In this document: piece after piece, positions 1-11,752 of the stretch | Numbering within the stretch: position 1 is the stretch's first letter | How the letters are laid out: each line of letters starts with the position of its first letter | Assembly (NCBI GenBank): GCA_007922195.1 | Contig: ML682038.1 | Span: 3,418,772 to 3,482,771 of the forward strand | DNA from: Podocnemis expansa | Taxonomy: Eukaryota > Chordata > Testudines > Podocnemididae | Direction: 5' to 3' | DNA length: 64,000 nucleotides | Translations under genes and position numbers: made by a program | The notes under the pieces: model-generated | The model's input: only the letters and a program-made list of their open reading frames with translations | Told to the model about the DNA's origin: nothing | Database searches by the model: none

Positions 1-676
1 TAGCCAAGCATCTCCAGGATTACAGAGGCTGTAGCATATACCAGTTCATTCGTTTGAGTTACGGTGGTAGTAGGAATTGTTGTTAGGGCTCTATTGGCAT
101 CTTCTAGCATACCATCTGGTGGTAACTTCTCCAACGAGCCTTGGTAATCAGTCTTGAGGGTTGACTGTACCTAGTTTATCCATGATCTTATGCCTCATAT
201 CAGCTCCTGTGCACTGTAATGGAGGGGGGGGCAGTGAAGTTCCAGCTTCAGGTGTTGGCTGCACATCTAGTTGTTCTTCTGGGTCTTCTTGTTGAGTCCA
301 GGATGTAACGTGGAGTTGGTCTATCTCAAGTTGTGAGAGCAGCTTCCTCTTTACTATGTTGAAGGTAGGTAACTAGCTGTTTCTCAGTTAGTGTGGATGT
401 AGGTCTTTGGTCCATCCATAGTTCCCTCCTATGTTTTATATATCCCCTCTCATTAGGTCTACTATTGTAGTAGCATTCCATCAATTCCAGGCTCTCATCC
501 ACCTATGGTTTGTTCCAGTAGCCCACTTATCGTCAGATTGTCCTGGTTCCCCAGCATCTGGCATGGACCTTGTTAATCCGGGCGATGTCCAAGCCAGCAT
601 GACTCTCTTCTTCCAGGTAGGCAAGTGATGCGTTAGGGGATCTTTTGCCCAAGGACCCCTACTGGAAAGGTAGATA
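1..676 (-). pseudogene. decayed retroelement ORF, pre-RT-like segment
   Basis: Read on the minus strand in shifting frames, this stretch gives peptide fragments that look like a damaged protein, notably one around 400-500 containing RGYIKH, RELWM and LTEKQLV. That pattern recalls segments near the start of some reverse-transcriptase ORFs in animal genomes, but I cannot name the family. Several stops and at least one frame change interrupt it. It lies directly downstream, on the same strand, of the tRNA-like module at 677-751 and runs off the left edge. It could also be a chance resemblance inside an unknown repeat. Confidence 0.3.
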
Positions 677-751
677 GGTACTAACGGGGATTTGAACCGC
701 AATCTCCCATATCAAAGGCAGGATGCCTAACCACTATGCTATCTAGTCACC
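677..751 (-). repeat. tRNA-like module (tRNA pseudogene or SINE head)
   Basis: The reverse complement is 75 nt long, begins GGTGACT and ends AGTACC. It has an A-box-like TAGCATAGTGGTTAGGC and a B-box GGTTCAAATCC. The acceptor strands pair fully if one base is restored in the 3' strand. The T arm forms with one mismatch, and the anticodon loop region reads CTTTGAT, resembling tRNA-Gln(TTG). The missing base and the 9-nt apparent anticodon loop argue against a working tRNA gene. It may be the 5' head of a tRNA-derived retroposon extending leftward. Confidence 0.55.
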
Positions 752-762
752 TGGGGGGGAGG

Positions 763-796
763 TGTATATACACATATATATACACACACATATATA
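763..796. repeat. (TA/CA)n microsatellite
   Basis: Alternating TA and CA dinucleotides follow a short G-run immediately beside the tRNA-like module. Such A/T-rich microsatellites often mark the boundary of a retroposed copy. Confidence 0.7.
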
Positions 797-845
797 AACC
801 CCCTCTATATCATAAGAGTAATTGTATAACATATTTCTATTTCTA

Positions 846-1290
846 AAGATTTTCATAGACTTGAAGGGCAGAGGGAATTTACCTAGTCTAACCTCCCTGC
901 TCAAAGCTTCACCCATCCACTCTGGTAATAAACTCCTAACCTACGACTGACTAAGTCCTCAAATCTTGGTTTAAAGACTTTAAGGGACAGCAAATCCATC
1001 AGCAAGTGAGCCATGCCCCATGCCAGAGGAAGGTAAAAAATCTCCATAGCCTATGACAATATGTGATGGAGGAAAATTCCTTCATGACCCCAAATATGGC
1101 AATCAGTTAAACCCTGAGTGTGTGGGCAAGACTCATCAGTTATATAGCCAAGAAAGAATTTTCTGTAATATCTCATAACCCACCTCAACTAACGCCCCAT
1201 CTCAGGCCACTGGCATAGCTAACACCAGCAGTCAAAGATGGGTCATTTGCCAAACCAGGATGTCCCATTATACCATCCCCTCCATAAATT
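846..1290 (-). mobile_element. CR1-like LINE 3' end, old copy
   Basis: Beginning TTTCATAGACTTGAAGG and continuing through AAGGTAAAAAATCTCC and GGAAAATTCCTTCATGACC, this matches the layout of sauropsid CR1-family 3' untranslated ends read in reverse. The second half resembles 17925-18265, which supports a shared dispersed family. No ORF survives. It is the first of three CR1-type pieces lying in a row in the same orientation. Confidence 0.6.
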
Positions 1291-1301
1291 TATCCAGCTC
1301 A

Positions 1302-3045
1302 GTTTTCATAGAATCATAGGGTTAGAAAGGTCATGAGGTCATCTAGTCCAACCCCCTGCCAAAAAAGCAGGACCACTCTCACTAAATTGTCCCAGCCAGG
1401 GTTTTGTTTAACCGAGCCTTAAATATCTTCAAAGATGGAGATTCCACCGCTTCTCTAGATAGCCCATTCCAATGCTTCACCACTCTCCTAGTAAGAAAGT
1501 TTCTCCTAATATCCAACCTCAAGCTCCCCAGCTGCAACTTCAAACCATTGCTCCTTGTTCTGTCCTCTGTTACTACAGAGAACAGCCGAGCTCCATCTTC
1601 CTTGGAGCATCCCTTAAAGTAAGTGAAGGTTGCTATCAAATCCCCCCTCAGTCTTCCCTTCTGCAGGCTACATAAGCCTAGTTCCTTCAGTCTTTCTTTA
1701 TAGGGCTTGTGCTCCAGCCCCTTGATCATTTTTGTTGCCCTCCACTGGACTCTTTCTAATTTGTCCACATCTTTTCTGTTGTGGGGAGCCCAAAACTGGA
1801 CACGGTATTCCAGATGCGGCCTCACCAGTGCCGAATAGAGGGGAATGATCACATCCCTCGATCTGCTGGCAATGCTTCTTCTGATCCAGCCCAGTATGCC
1901 ATTGGCCTTTTTGGCAGCAAGAGCACACTGTTGACTCATATCCAGCTTGCCATCCACCATGACACCCAGATCCCTTTCTACAGTGCTGCTACTTAGCTGA
2001 TCATTCCCCAGCCCGTAGCAGTGCATGGGGTTTTCTCATCCCAAGTGCAGGACTTTGCACTTGTCCTTGTTGAACTTCATGAGATTTCTATTGGCCCACT
2101 GCTCCAATTTGTCTAGGTCATCCTGAATCCTGTCCCTGCCCTCCAGCGTGTCTACCGTTCCCCGCAACTTGGTGTCATCTGCAAACCTACTGAGTGCGCA
2201 ATCTATCCCATCATCCAGATCATTAATGAAGATGTTAAACAGAACTGGCCCCAGGATCGACCCTGGGGCACACTACTGGCTGCCAACTAGACATGGAGCC
2301 CTTGATTCCTACTCACTGAAACTGTTGATCTAGCCAGTTCTCTATCCACCTTACAGTCCACACATCCAACCCATACCTCCTTAAGTTGCTGATGAATATG
2401 CTGTGGGAAACTGTATTAAAAGCCTTGCTAAAGTCGAGGTATATCACATGAACAGCTCTTCCTGCATCCACAAATCCAGTCATCTCATCATAGAAGGCAA
2501 TGAGGTTGGTCAGGCATGATTTACCCTTGGGGAATCCATGCTGACTGTTCCTGATCACTCTATTTTCCTCCAAATGTTTCAGGATGGATTCTTTGAGAAC
2601 CTGCTCCATGATTTTTCCAGGAACTAAGGTGAGGCTGACAGGTCTGTATTCCCTGGATCCTCCTTTTTCCCCTTCTTGAAGATAGGCACTATGTTTGCTT
2701 TTTTCCAGTCCTTTGGCACCTCCTTGGCTCACCACAAGTTTTCAAATATAATCGCTGGCGGTACTACTATGTCATCGGCCAACTCCCTCAGCACCCTCAA
2801 TGCAGTTTGTCCAGCCCCATGGACTTGTGCATATCCAGCTTCTTTAAGTAGTCCCTAACCTGACCTTCCATCACCAAGGGCCTCTCTTCTTCTCTCCAAT
2901 CTGCCATACCCAGTATTGTGGGCTGGGATCTGGCCCTGCCTGTGAAAACTGAAGTAAAAAAAAGCATTGAGAACTTCAGCTTTTTCCTCATCCTGCATCA
3001 CAAGGATACCTGACCCATTTTGAAGCCAGCTGAGGTTTTTTTGCC
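1302..3045 (-). mobile_element. CR1 LINE, 5'-truncated, RT broken
   Basis: The + strand starts with the reverse of a CR1 3' end (CATAGAATCATAGGG, then CATCTAGTCCAACCCCCTGC). Upstream on the minus strand lie pieces of the reverse transcriptase: 2026-1382 covers the C-terminal region ([31 protein letters not shown]), 2735-2313 covers the front of the RT ([14 protein letters not shown]), and 2991-2797 covers the segment before it. The pieces lie in different frames and carry stops, and the FADD box is not in an open frame, so the copy is dead. Compared with the copy at 24969-26179 it is more diverged. It is cut off before the endonuclease domain. Confidence 0.9.
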
Positions 3046-3059
3046 CCAGAGCTCCCTTT

Positions 3060-4660
3060 GTAAGGCTATTCCAGAACTTTACTCCTCTGATGGTTAGACA
3101 CCTGCACCTAATTTCAAGTCTAAACTTCCTGATGGACAGTTTATATCAATTTGTTCTTATGCCCACATTGGTACTGTACTCAAATAATTCCTCTGCCTCT
3201 CTAGTATTTATCCCTCTGATATCACAATCATATCTTGCTCAACCTTCCTTTGTTTAGGCTAAACAAACCAAGCTCTTTAAGCCTCCTCTCACAAGGCAGG
3301 TTTTCCATTCTGTGGAACTTCCTTGTAACCCTTCTCTGCACCTGTTCCCATTTGAATTAATCTTTCTTAAAGATGGGGGACCAGAAGTGCAGACAATATT
3401 TCAGGTGTGGTCTCACCAGCAGCTTATATAATGGTGCTAATACCTCCCTATCTCTACTGGAAATGCCGAGTCTGATGCATCCAAGGACTGAATCAGCTTT
3501 TTTCACAGCCACATCACATTGGCAGCTCATAGCCAACCTATGATTAACCAGTGCACCCCTGTCCTTCTCCTCCTCTATAATTCCAACTGATGCGTCCCCA
3601 ACTTATAGGAAAAATTCCTGTTACTAGGCTCTAAATGAATCACCTTGCAGGTTCCATCCTATTCCTTTTACTCCAGTTTAAAAGGTCATCCAGATCTTCC
3701 TGTATGCTATCCTGATCCTTCTCTGTATTGGCAACACCTCCCAACGTTGTGTCATCCACAAACTTTATTAGCACATTCCCACTTTTTTTTTCTTCCAAAG
3801 TCAGTATTAAAAAGGTTAAATAAAATTGGTCCCAAGGCCAGTCCCTGACAAACTCCACTAGTAACCTCCCTCCAGCTTGACAATTCACCTTTTAGTATGA
3901 CCCATTGTAGTCTCCTATTGAACCAGTTACTTATCCACCTTTCTGTTTTTATATTAATCCACATCTTTTCCAATTTAATTAATAATTGCCCATGTGAAAT
4001 GGTATCAAATGCCTTACTGAAATTTAGGTAAATAAGATCTACCACAATTCCTTTGCCCCCCCCCCCCCCGAAGTGATGTTCTCAGAAAAAGAGATCAAGT
4101 TGGTCTGGCATGATCTACCTTTTGTAAAGTCACATGGGATTTTACTCCAATTACCATAACCTCGATATCCTTAACTACTTTCTCTTTCATTTTTTTTCCA
4201 AGATCTTGCATACTACCTATGTCAAACTAACAGGCCTTATCACTTTTCTTTCCCTTTCTTGAAAACAGGAACTATGTTAGCAATTCTCTGGTCAGACAGT
4301 ACAACCCCTGAATATACAGATTCATTAAAAATCCTTGATAATAGGGGTGCAGTTTCATGTGCCAGTTCTTTTAATATTCTTGGATAGAGATTATCCAGGC
4401 TCCCCAACCCCCAATTTAGTTTCATTAAGCAGTTTGAGTTTGGCTTCTACTTCAGATGTAGTAATTTCTACTTCCATATCCTCATTCCCATTAACATCCT
4501 TACCACTATCCACAAGCTTGGCATTATCCGTATTAAAAACAAGTATTTGTTTAGATATTTGACCATGCCAAGACTACCATTCGCAACCCTATCCTCAGTG
4601 TTTAGCAATCCCACTTTTTCCTTCTTTGTTTTCATCTATTGTACTCCATTGTGGGGGTGG
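3060..4660 (-). mobile_element. second CR1-family LINE, older copy
   Basis: Minus-strand frames at 4425-4240, 4045-3752 and 3888-3640 read in order as a CR1-type reverse transcriptase: a segment with NIVPVFKKGK, then YLNFSKAFDTISHG, the SGVCQGLALGP box, and FVDDT, so the catalytic Asp pair is retained. Frameshifts separate the pieces. The 3' part (3070-3640) matches the tail region of a CR1 subfamily different from the adjacent 1302-3045 copy. It adjoins that copy head to tail, either by independent insertion or because one inserted into the end of the other. Confidence 0.82.
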
Positions 4661-4699
4661 ACTGAGGCAACTGTTTAAGAACAGAACTATTCAAAAATC

Positions 4700-5045
4700 T
4701 TCATCTGCAACTTTTTTTCAGAGAAACCCACTGATTTCATGACATCAAAATGTTTTGCCAAATTGTTCACTAAGAAGCACCCACTACCACCACCACAATT
4801 AAAAACAATTAAATATTTGGTGATCATTTTAATTTCAAAAGTTTATTTAATTTTATTTTCAAAAATTCAGAAATGTTTTTGAATGGTCATTTTGATTTTG
4901 CCAAAATGAAACTTTTCAGTTGACCCACAATTAACATTTTTTGACTTTTCAATTTGCCAAAAACGTTGAAAATGTTTGCTCCAGTCTGACCCGAAACAAA
5001 CTTTTCCCTCAACTTTTTGTAACTGCCAAATGGAAAAAATCCATT
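4700..5045. repeat. AT-rich TTTTGAAA-type dispersed repeat
   Basis: Strings such as AAATGTTTTGCCAAATTG, CATTTTGATTTTGCC and GAAAATGTTTGC repeat in both orientations. Similar sequence occurs at 11125-11270 and 30770-31160, suggesting a dispersed low-complexity family. No coding signal and no clear termini were seen. Confidence 0.4.
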
Positions 5046-5067
5046 GTTTGCCCAATGTTGCTCAGCA

Positions 5068-5358
5068 TAGGGTTACCAGATACCAAAGCATGGAAAGGAT
5101 GACAGGGAAGTACAAAAAAGGAGGACATTAGAGGACACATGGAAAAAATGTAGTATTAATGTAATATTCTTCTGTTTTTAGGGGGCCCTGGAATGTTTAC
5201 CCCTAAAAATAGGGTGTTCTAGTGTGTTCCAGCATATTTTAACCCCTGTAAGTAAAAAGCCAGACAAAATCATGTATTTTTAAAACGCCTCCAGCATGAA
5301 GGACAAGAAAGTAAAAAGGTGGACATGTCCTCCTTTTGCCTGACATCTGGTAACCCTA
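5068..5358. mobile_element. hAT-like miniature element with perfect 8-base duplication
   Basis: The left end TAGGGTTACCAGAT is matched perfectly as an inverted repeat by the right end ATCTGGTAACCCTA. The flanks are the same 8 bases, GCTCAGCA, at 5060-5067 and 5359-5366. An 8-base duplication with short inverted termini fits the hAT superfamily. The 291-base interior holds no transposase frame, so it is non-autonomous. Near its ends are GGAGGACA and its complement TGTCCTCC, extending the terminal homology. Part of the interior resembles 53280-53440. Confidence 0.85.
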
Positions 5359-5366
5359 GCTCAGCA

Positions 5367-7289
5367 ACACTATAGACCAATTCTCCTATCATGACTCCAG
5401 TAGCTATTTCCAATTTGCACTGCTGCAAATGAGATCATATTAGTATTAACATCAGAAATATATTATTTAAAAATATCAGTACATTATATGCAGTGTAAAT
5501 GAACGAGTAATCACTAAATGTATACAGTCTACTCCCTTTGAGCTACAGGCTTCATTTTTAAACCAAATCTGTCCTTTAATGCATATGTAATTATTTCCGT
5601 TTATTTTGAGCTTCAATGATCTATGGAGCTGCAGTTTTGATACAATTTCCCAAATGCTTCATTTGATTTACATAAAGAGATTCACAGGCTGCATAAACAT
5701 TTTCCTGAAGGATAAAAATAATCATGCAAGAAACCAAAATGTTGAAAAATGTACTAAATGCTGGTATTGGGTGGAAAGCTGCTTGCATTTCTCACTTAGC
5801 ACATTTAGCCATGTACATGTCAGAGTTCAGCGCGCTAAAAGCAGAGTTTGCTTAAATATTTCACGCATTTCCATTGTCTCGTCACATAGCGCTAAACTGT
5901 GCAGAGGGTGGTAGGGTAGATGTGTAGGGCCATCACTGCTCCAGAAAGAGCACTGGAGAAATTGTTACTCACAGAGGCACAGGCTCTCCCATGTTTGTCT
6001 CCTTGCCCTTTACACTGGTTGTTAGGCCAGCAGAAGGAAGCACTAGGCCCATGACCCTATCTACTTCCTGCCCATATCCACCTCTTTATGGCAACTTGCT
6101 TAGCAGTGAAGTCATGCGTGAGATGTCCTTGCAATTCCAGAGCTCTAGGAGGACAGAGACTGGCACAGTACTATGGGAGACCCTTGTACAGTATTGCCAG
6201 CCCCAAAAATCATGAATAAAGCCCCACAAAATCACAACATCGGCTTAAAAATAATTTTTAAAGGTGTATTTGAAACATGTTTTCAAGCTATTTGCTACAA
6301 CCATGAGGGCTAGAAGTCAGATATTTGGTAAATGAAAGCTGAATGCCCCATGCAAGATTATGATTCCATCTGTTGAGGCTTTAAGGAAAGTGCAAAAAAA
6401 AAATCACAAGAATTATAAAAACATGACAGCCAGAAACTGCATAGGCCAGGAGGCTGCTCATCTAACCCCAGTGGCCTAGGGAGCTCACAGCCCAGCCCTT
6501 GGAACAGCCTTGTGGATAGGATAACTGTGTTCCCCTGAAGTGCTGCCTTCAGATTTGTTTATTCATCTTTATCTAAAATTGTGCCATTAGTGGAAATGTG
6601 TGGCTGAAAAAAACACTTATTTTAAACATTGTCAGTCATCATCTCTTATGAGCTTTGGTAGATGGGATGGTTTTGACACAAAGGAACCTCATCATTGCCA
6701 ACTGGAGTTCAAATATTTTCCCTCACAGTGGAGGGTCAGTGTTTTGAAAAGATGCATGTTTTTCCTTTAAATGAAGGAGTTATTCCAGTAATGAAAGAAT
6801 ACAGTACGCAGTTTTTATTTTTGTTAGTCAGGCATAGCCAAACCAGCAAAAAGAGACAGTATGCTGATCATGCTCATGCATCCAACTGAATTCATCACTT
6901 CTAAATATTTCCACTTGCGCAAACTCACTGGGTTGTAGAAGTATCACTAAAGTCATGGTTTGACCTACAACCTTTTACTATTTGTGAGAATGAATAAAAA
7001 GAGAAGAACCCAACAGTACTTTCAGATCCTAGGTAGATTTTGTGTGGTTTGTTATTTGGAAAAACGTGCATCTTTTTTCTTGCAAAATGAATATATTTGA
7101 TGCAAAAATCATTGAGAGATAACAAGTGGCAATGTATTGTAGTGATAGAACAGGGCTTTTCATTCTAGTGAACAAAGGAATTATAATATCCAATGCAGAT
7201 TAGAAAAAAGTTGCAAATTTTTAACACTGAAGGGAATTACCTTTGGAACAATTTTTTGAGAAATTTGGTGTATCCATCTTTTGAAATCA
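5367..7289. other. intron sequence with no recognised feature
   Basis: AT-rich intronic DNA. Short open frames of 60-100 codons occur but none has a family resemblance, splice context or neighbouring matching frame, so none is called. Confidence 0.6.
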
Positions 7290-7455
7290 TTAAATAAGGA
7301 CTGGATGTTTTCCTCAGAAATGTGCTTCAGCTTAACCAGGCCTTACAGGACTTGTCTCAGGACTCACTGGAGGACTTCTGATAGCCTCTTTTATGCAGGA
7401 GGTCAGACTAAATTATAATGGTTGCTTCTGATCTTTAAATCTAAGAATCCATGAA
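7290..7455 (+). mobile_element. CR1-type LINE 3' tail fragment
   Basis: The stretch GCAGGAGGTCAGACTAAAT, followed by AATGGTTGCTTCTGATC and TCTAAGAATCCATGA, has the order and spacing of a sauropsid CR1 3' end in + orientation. Only the last ~150 bases remain. Confidence 0.6.
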
Positions 7456-9280
7456 AAAATAGAGAAACTGAGTCTGTTGCTTATACGCAGTCACTTCTCA
7501 GTGTAGAAATGCAATTTAATTTATTGGTTTCTTTGCATTCCTGCGAGACACGGCAGTATTTAAAATCTGAAGGGAAACAAACATTTTCGTCACTTGACAA
7601 GGATATAGTCTCAGAACTTACAGGATTTTGCTAGTCAAGTTACTCTTGGGCCTTCTTACCCTGGTATTTTCAAGTGAATGAACTATATCAGAAAGAGTTT
7701 GTTAACCCATGCCTGTCTTTTTTTTTAGAGTTCTCAGTAGAAATTAGTATACTATAAATATGGGAGAACATTATGTCTGCTTCAACCAGGACAAAATGGT
7801 TAATACTGTGCTTAGCAAAATAATTGTGTGCTTGGGCTGTACTTTGAGATCAGTAAGAGGCTGAGATGAGCAAATGTGTGAGTGAGAATGAGGTTTCTAA
7901 CCCTTATCCTGCTCTTATAGTACACACCTAAAGAAAGAGCTAATATGTGACACCATGAAGGTAATGATGCAATGGGACTTCCTGGGTGGTATAGGAAAGA
8001 TTTTCTACTAACTCAATGTTAAGTAGTTTATCTCCTCTAGGACTTGGTAATTTTCTCTTTATAGTTTATCTTTTATTTGTGCTGTGACAATTTTAAAAAT
8101 GTCTTCAGGAGAAAAGAGTTATTTGAGCTAAAGCAATGGTCTGTTAGTAAGGTACTAAGAGCTTTTGGGTACTTAATCGAGAGTACTACAATTATTCAGA
8201 ATTAGTGATTGAGCCATTTCCAATCCAGTGGTTTGTATTTAGGTCCCAATTTGCTTTCTCCCTTCCAAGTCAAAGGATAGGAGGACTCAGGTGGAAAGGA
8301 GATAAAACACTTCTGAGGGAAGTTCATCATTTTTCCAAATAGAGCAACATGAGAGGGGGAGTTTTGATTTGTCAAGCTTCAGTCAGGTTTTGTTTTTCAA
8401 AACACAAATGAGAGATGGCTCAGATCTGCATCATCGCTAACAAACAACATTGTACAAAGGAAATCAGATGTTAAATGTTCCTGACTTGTAATTCAACAAA
8501 CTATTTAAGCAATATAAAGTGTTATGTAAGGGACACATTGATGTTAGAGTTGGATAGCTTTATTTTAAAAAGATCTTTAACCTGATGATGTGTCGTTTAC
8601 CATTAAAAACACTTCGGCTTTATAAAGTACTTAATATTAGAGCCAAAGAGAAATAACAACAGTGACATAAGTGGGGTAGCATATGTGTCAGGTCCTCCAA
8701 TGACCAGAGCCTGTTCCAGTGGTGAAAGTCTGTAGTGAATGGATGGCCATAGCTGATTTTGTGACACCTAAGCAATGTCAGTAACAAGGCAAAGAATGAA
8801 TCTGGAACAGTCTTTTGGCTATGTGGCCCTATGGGTCTGTAGAACTTCTATTGGTTGTTAAACACCAATGCTCCTTTTTGGCTGCAGAGGGCCTTAATGT
8901 TGAGCCAGACCACCTCAGTAAAAACGTCCATGGTGGGTAAGGGGGGGGGTCCTGCCTGAGTACAGACTAAAGGATTTGCCTAATTGAGACTAAACCATAA
9001 CAGGATTTTTGTGGCAGGCTTTCAGAGAAATTTCTAAATCTGCCTCTAATCAATTTCCAGCTGAGTCACCCTTATTTTCATTAACGGAAGAAGCTTTACA
9101 GTTTTAAAGTTGTTACAACCAAGGATTACACACATATCTTTCCTCAGGCCAAGCATAATTTATTTTGTTTTTCCACTGTTTTGATTTCACTTCAAGTGAG
9201 CTTTATAACACTTCAAGTGAAAAGTGACTTTCTTTTTCTTTTCAAGTAAGGATAAATTATTCTGGAGGAAAGGAGTAATT
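7456..9280. other. intron sequence with no recognised feature
   Basis: Ordinary AT-rich intronic DNA. A G9 run lies near 8941. I saw no repeat with definable ends and no coding signal. Confidence 0.55.
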
Positions 9281-9443
9281 GTGTCATTCACAGAGTGTGT
9301 AACTAAATACAGTTGACGTTGAATGAGTGAAACTTTATTAAACCCCATGCACAGCTTTATCCATGTTCCTGACTTGCTTCCCTCCTAACTCTGCATTTCT
9401 TGTTCCACAAGGAACACAGGTCCTTTGATTCCAACTCAATTGA
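9281..9443. repeat. direct repeat copy 1 (pairs with 10505-10680)
   Basis: This copy shares GTGTCATTCAC, AGTGAAACT..ATTAA..CCC and AAGGAACAC with 10505-10680, in the same order and spacing, with visible divergence between. Two same-direction copies about 1.2 kb apart could be degenerate LTR ends of a small element or an old segmental duplication. Confidence 0.5.
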
Positions 9444-9656
9444 TCATGGTTCACTTCCCTATTTTATAAATATTTTAATACATGTATTAAACAGATATAG
9501 CTGATGCTTACACACGGTACAACTCTGACTGAATCTTTCTGGGACCTGCCTGTGCTCTTGCCCACACTACTAAAATGGTTTGACTCGTCACGCTCCTTGC
9601 AATGCTGTCCTAGTCAGCAGAGTACTTCTCCTTTACCCTCTTACGCTGTCTCCTAC

Positions 9657-9834
9657 AGTAGTGGTTTGCAACCTTCTGGGGGTTGTGACACACTTAGTAG
9701 CATATCATAATACTACAGCACACACCAACTCAGTCCCCCTAGGTCAAATCCAGCCATTTCCCTGAATCTCCATGGCACACTTATTGCTATGTGGCAACAC
9801 AGCAATGTGTCCTGACACAGTGGTTGAGAACCGC
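9657..9834. mobile_element. hAT-like miniature element (GTGGTT..AACC family)
   Basis: The ends AGTAGTGGTTTGCAACC and GTGGTTGAGAACCGC are imperfect inverted repeats. The flanks TCTCCTAC (9649-9656) and TATCCTAC (9835-9842) agree at 7 of 8 bases, as expected for an aged hAT duplication. The interior (ACACACCAACTCAGTCCCCC, GTGGCAACACAG) matches 18432-18612, so this is a second copy of the same family. It is inserted between the two direct repeats. Confidence 0.7.
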
Positions 9835-10504
9835 TATCCTACAGAAAATATAACTTACTATGGATACTGAACCATTGCTACTTGTTCTCTTTTGCTGCAG
9901 TTTCACTGCACGTTCCTGGCAGGCATGGTGCCTCCTAGGAGTTTTATCCTCTCTGTTTATTTAGGCTTCTACTGCATGCCTGTGGCAAAACATCCAGTGT
10001 GATATCACCTTCCTGGAGTGGCTGCTTCAGCAAGTGGCAACCTCAAGTGCTGCCAACTGTCTTGTCCCAAATCAGGTGTCTGTGAAGACCCCCACTGCAT
10101 GTAGCAGCCAGTGCATGTGAGGCAGTTACCTAGGGATCTATCATCTCCCCTTCAGCTTGATCTCTAGTGAAGTCACTCCACACTTTCGTTCTGTTTCAGG
10201 GTGCAATAGGTCTCCTAGCAATAGGACTGCTGTGCAGTTTGAGGCAGTGGTGAGCTTTAGAGGGGTGCAGATCTCCCTGCCTCATAACCCGAGAAGGTGA
10301 AATAATAGCCTTACTTTCCTGATGTTGTCATCCTCCCATATGGCTAGGTCTACTCACAGCTCAGACTCCTGCTTTCACCAGGTCCATTGCTGGGCTAGGT
10401 TTGTGTCTGCAAAATCCACGTCTCTGGAGGGTTCAGACAGAATTCCATGGCTCCCGCTGCAAGTTGTTCACTGCAGAGGACTCACAGCTAGATGCTACTA
10501 TGAT

Positions 10505-10680
10505 GTGTCATTCACGGATGTGTGAAATCGAATGCAGATTAAGTTGAACAAGTGAAACTACATTAAGCCCTCTTTCCTGCTCTGTCCTTGTGGCTGAGTT
10601 TCTTCCAGCCTCGGTATTCCTTTTCCACTGGCGTCCCCACAGTAACAATCCCTCCAAGGAACACTGGGCTTCTGATCCCA
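10505..10680. repeat. direct repeat copy 2 (pairs with 9281-9443)
   Basis: Second copy of the repeat described at 9281, in the same direction and ending CCAAGGAACACTGGGCTTC. The sequence between the copies, minus the miniature element, holds no identifiable gag or pol frame. Confidence 0.5.
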
Positions 10681-11460
10681 GTCCCAGTGATTATAATACT
10701 GCAATATTTTGTGAGATTGGAGTCAGATTTTGGAAAAGACACAGCTCAAGTTTTTGAAAGATGAAGTATGGTCTTCCTGTACTAGTTCAGAAAACCTATG
10801 CTCATTTCACTCTGGGTTTCATCTCCTGTTCTATTTAAGATTGTGTTTAGCTGATTTTTCCAGCACCAGAATATGAAGAGTCAACCTATTGGTAATACAT
10901 CCTGGAAGAAGCCCTGGCCCCATTGGAGTCAGTGGCTATACTCCCAGTGACTTCAACTGAGCCAAGGATTTCGTCTCCTCTTTAAATTTCTTTGGTCTTC
11001 TCTGAATATCTGTAATGACTAGATGAGATAAGTCAGGAATGGTTTTCATTTCCATTTTGCAAAAAGCTCAGTTGCCCTGTGTTGTGCTGCAAAGAATTTA
11101 AGTAATTCTTGCCCTTTTTCTAGGACTATCAGCCGAAGCTGATTGAAAATTCACAAAATTCCACAATTTTTTTGTTCAAAAATTTGACCACCCTAGTAGA
11201 TGATTAAAAAACAATTTGCCCCACACAAAACAAAATAAAACCCTCATTAAAATTTGTAAAGGCCCAAACATTTCAAACCAAATCTGCTATGAATGACAGA
11301 AAATAAATAAAGCACTCCCAGCATTGACTATGTAGATCACAAAATAGAGCCAAAACCTTAAAAAGGCATGTTATCACCTTACCTATCAATGTCTTCTCAG
11401 TGAAGGGGAGGAGGCATGTGAAGTAGAACAAGGATTGACAGAACTGACGTGCTGTCTCAC

Positions 11461-11752
11461 AAAACATCTACACTGGAATCCACAGTGTGATTGCAGCTGA
11501 AGTAAACATACCCATGCTAATTCTACCCATGCTTGCACTGCTAAAAATAGCTGTGTATATGTGGTAGGGACTTCAGAGTGAGGTAGCCACCAGTAAATAC
11601 ATAGGGTCCTCAGCATGTTTGTACAGCCAATCTGAAGCCCATAATGCCTCATCCATACTGCTTTTTTTAGCTGTGCTAGAATAGGTAAAATTAGTGCAGG
11701 CACATCTTTTCCACCTGCAGACACAACTTAGATTGCTGTGTAGATGTACCCT
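11461..11752. mobile_element. miniature inverted-repeat element (ACATCTACAC family)
   Basis: The left end AAAACATCTACACTG and right end CTGTGTAGATGTACCCT are inverted with respect to each other over about 14 bases. The ~290-base interior has no transposase. Such TCTACAC-ended short elements recur in this window (12625, 14546, 45014, 45612, 54448). Confidence 0.6.

Noticed and set aside
677..751. Functional tRNA gene
   Set aside because: A base is missing from the 3' acceptor strand and the anticodon loop is irregular; a SINE head or pseudogene is more likely.
1404..1996. Plus-strand frames opposite the CR1 RT
   Set aside because: Antisense shadows of the minus-strand CR1 coding sequence; the same occurs at 13844-14113 and 25078-25296.
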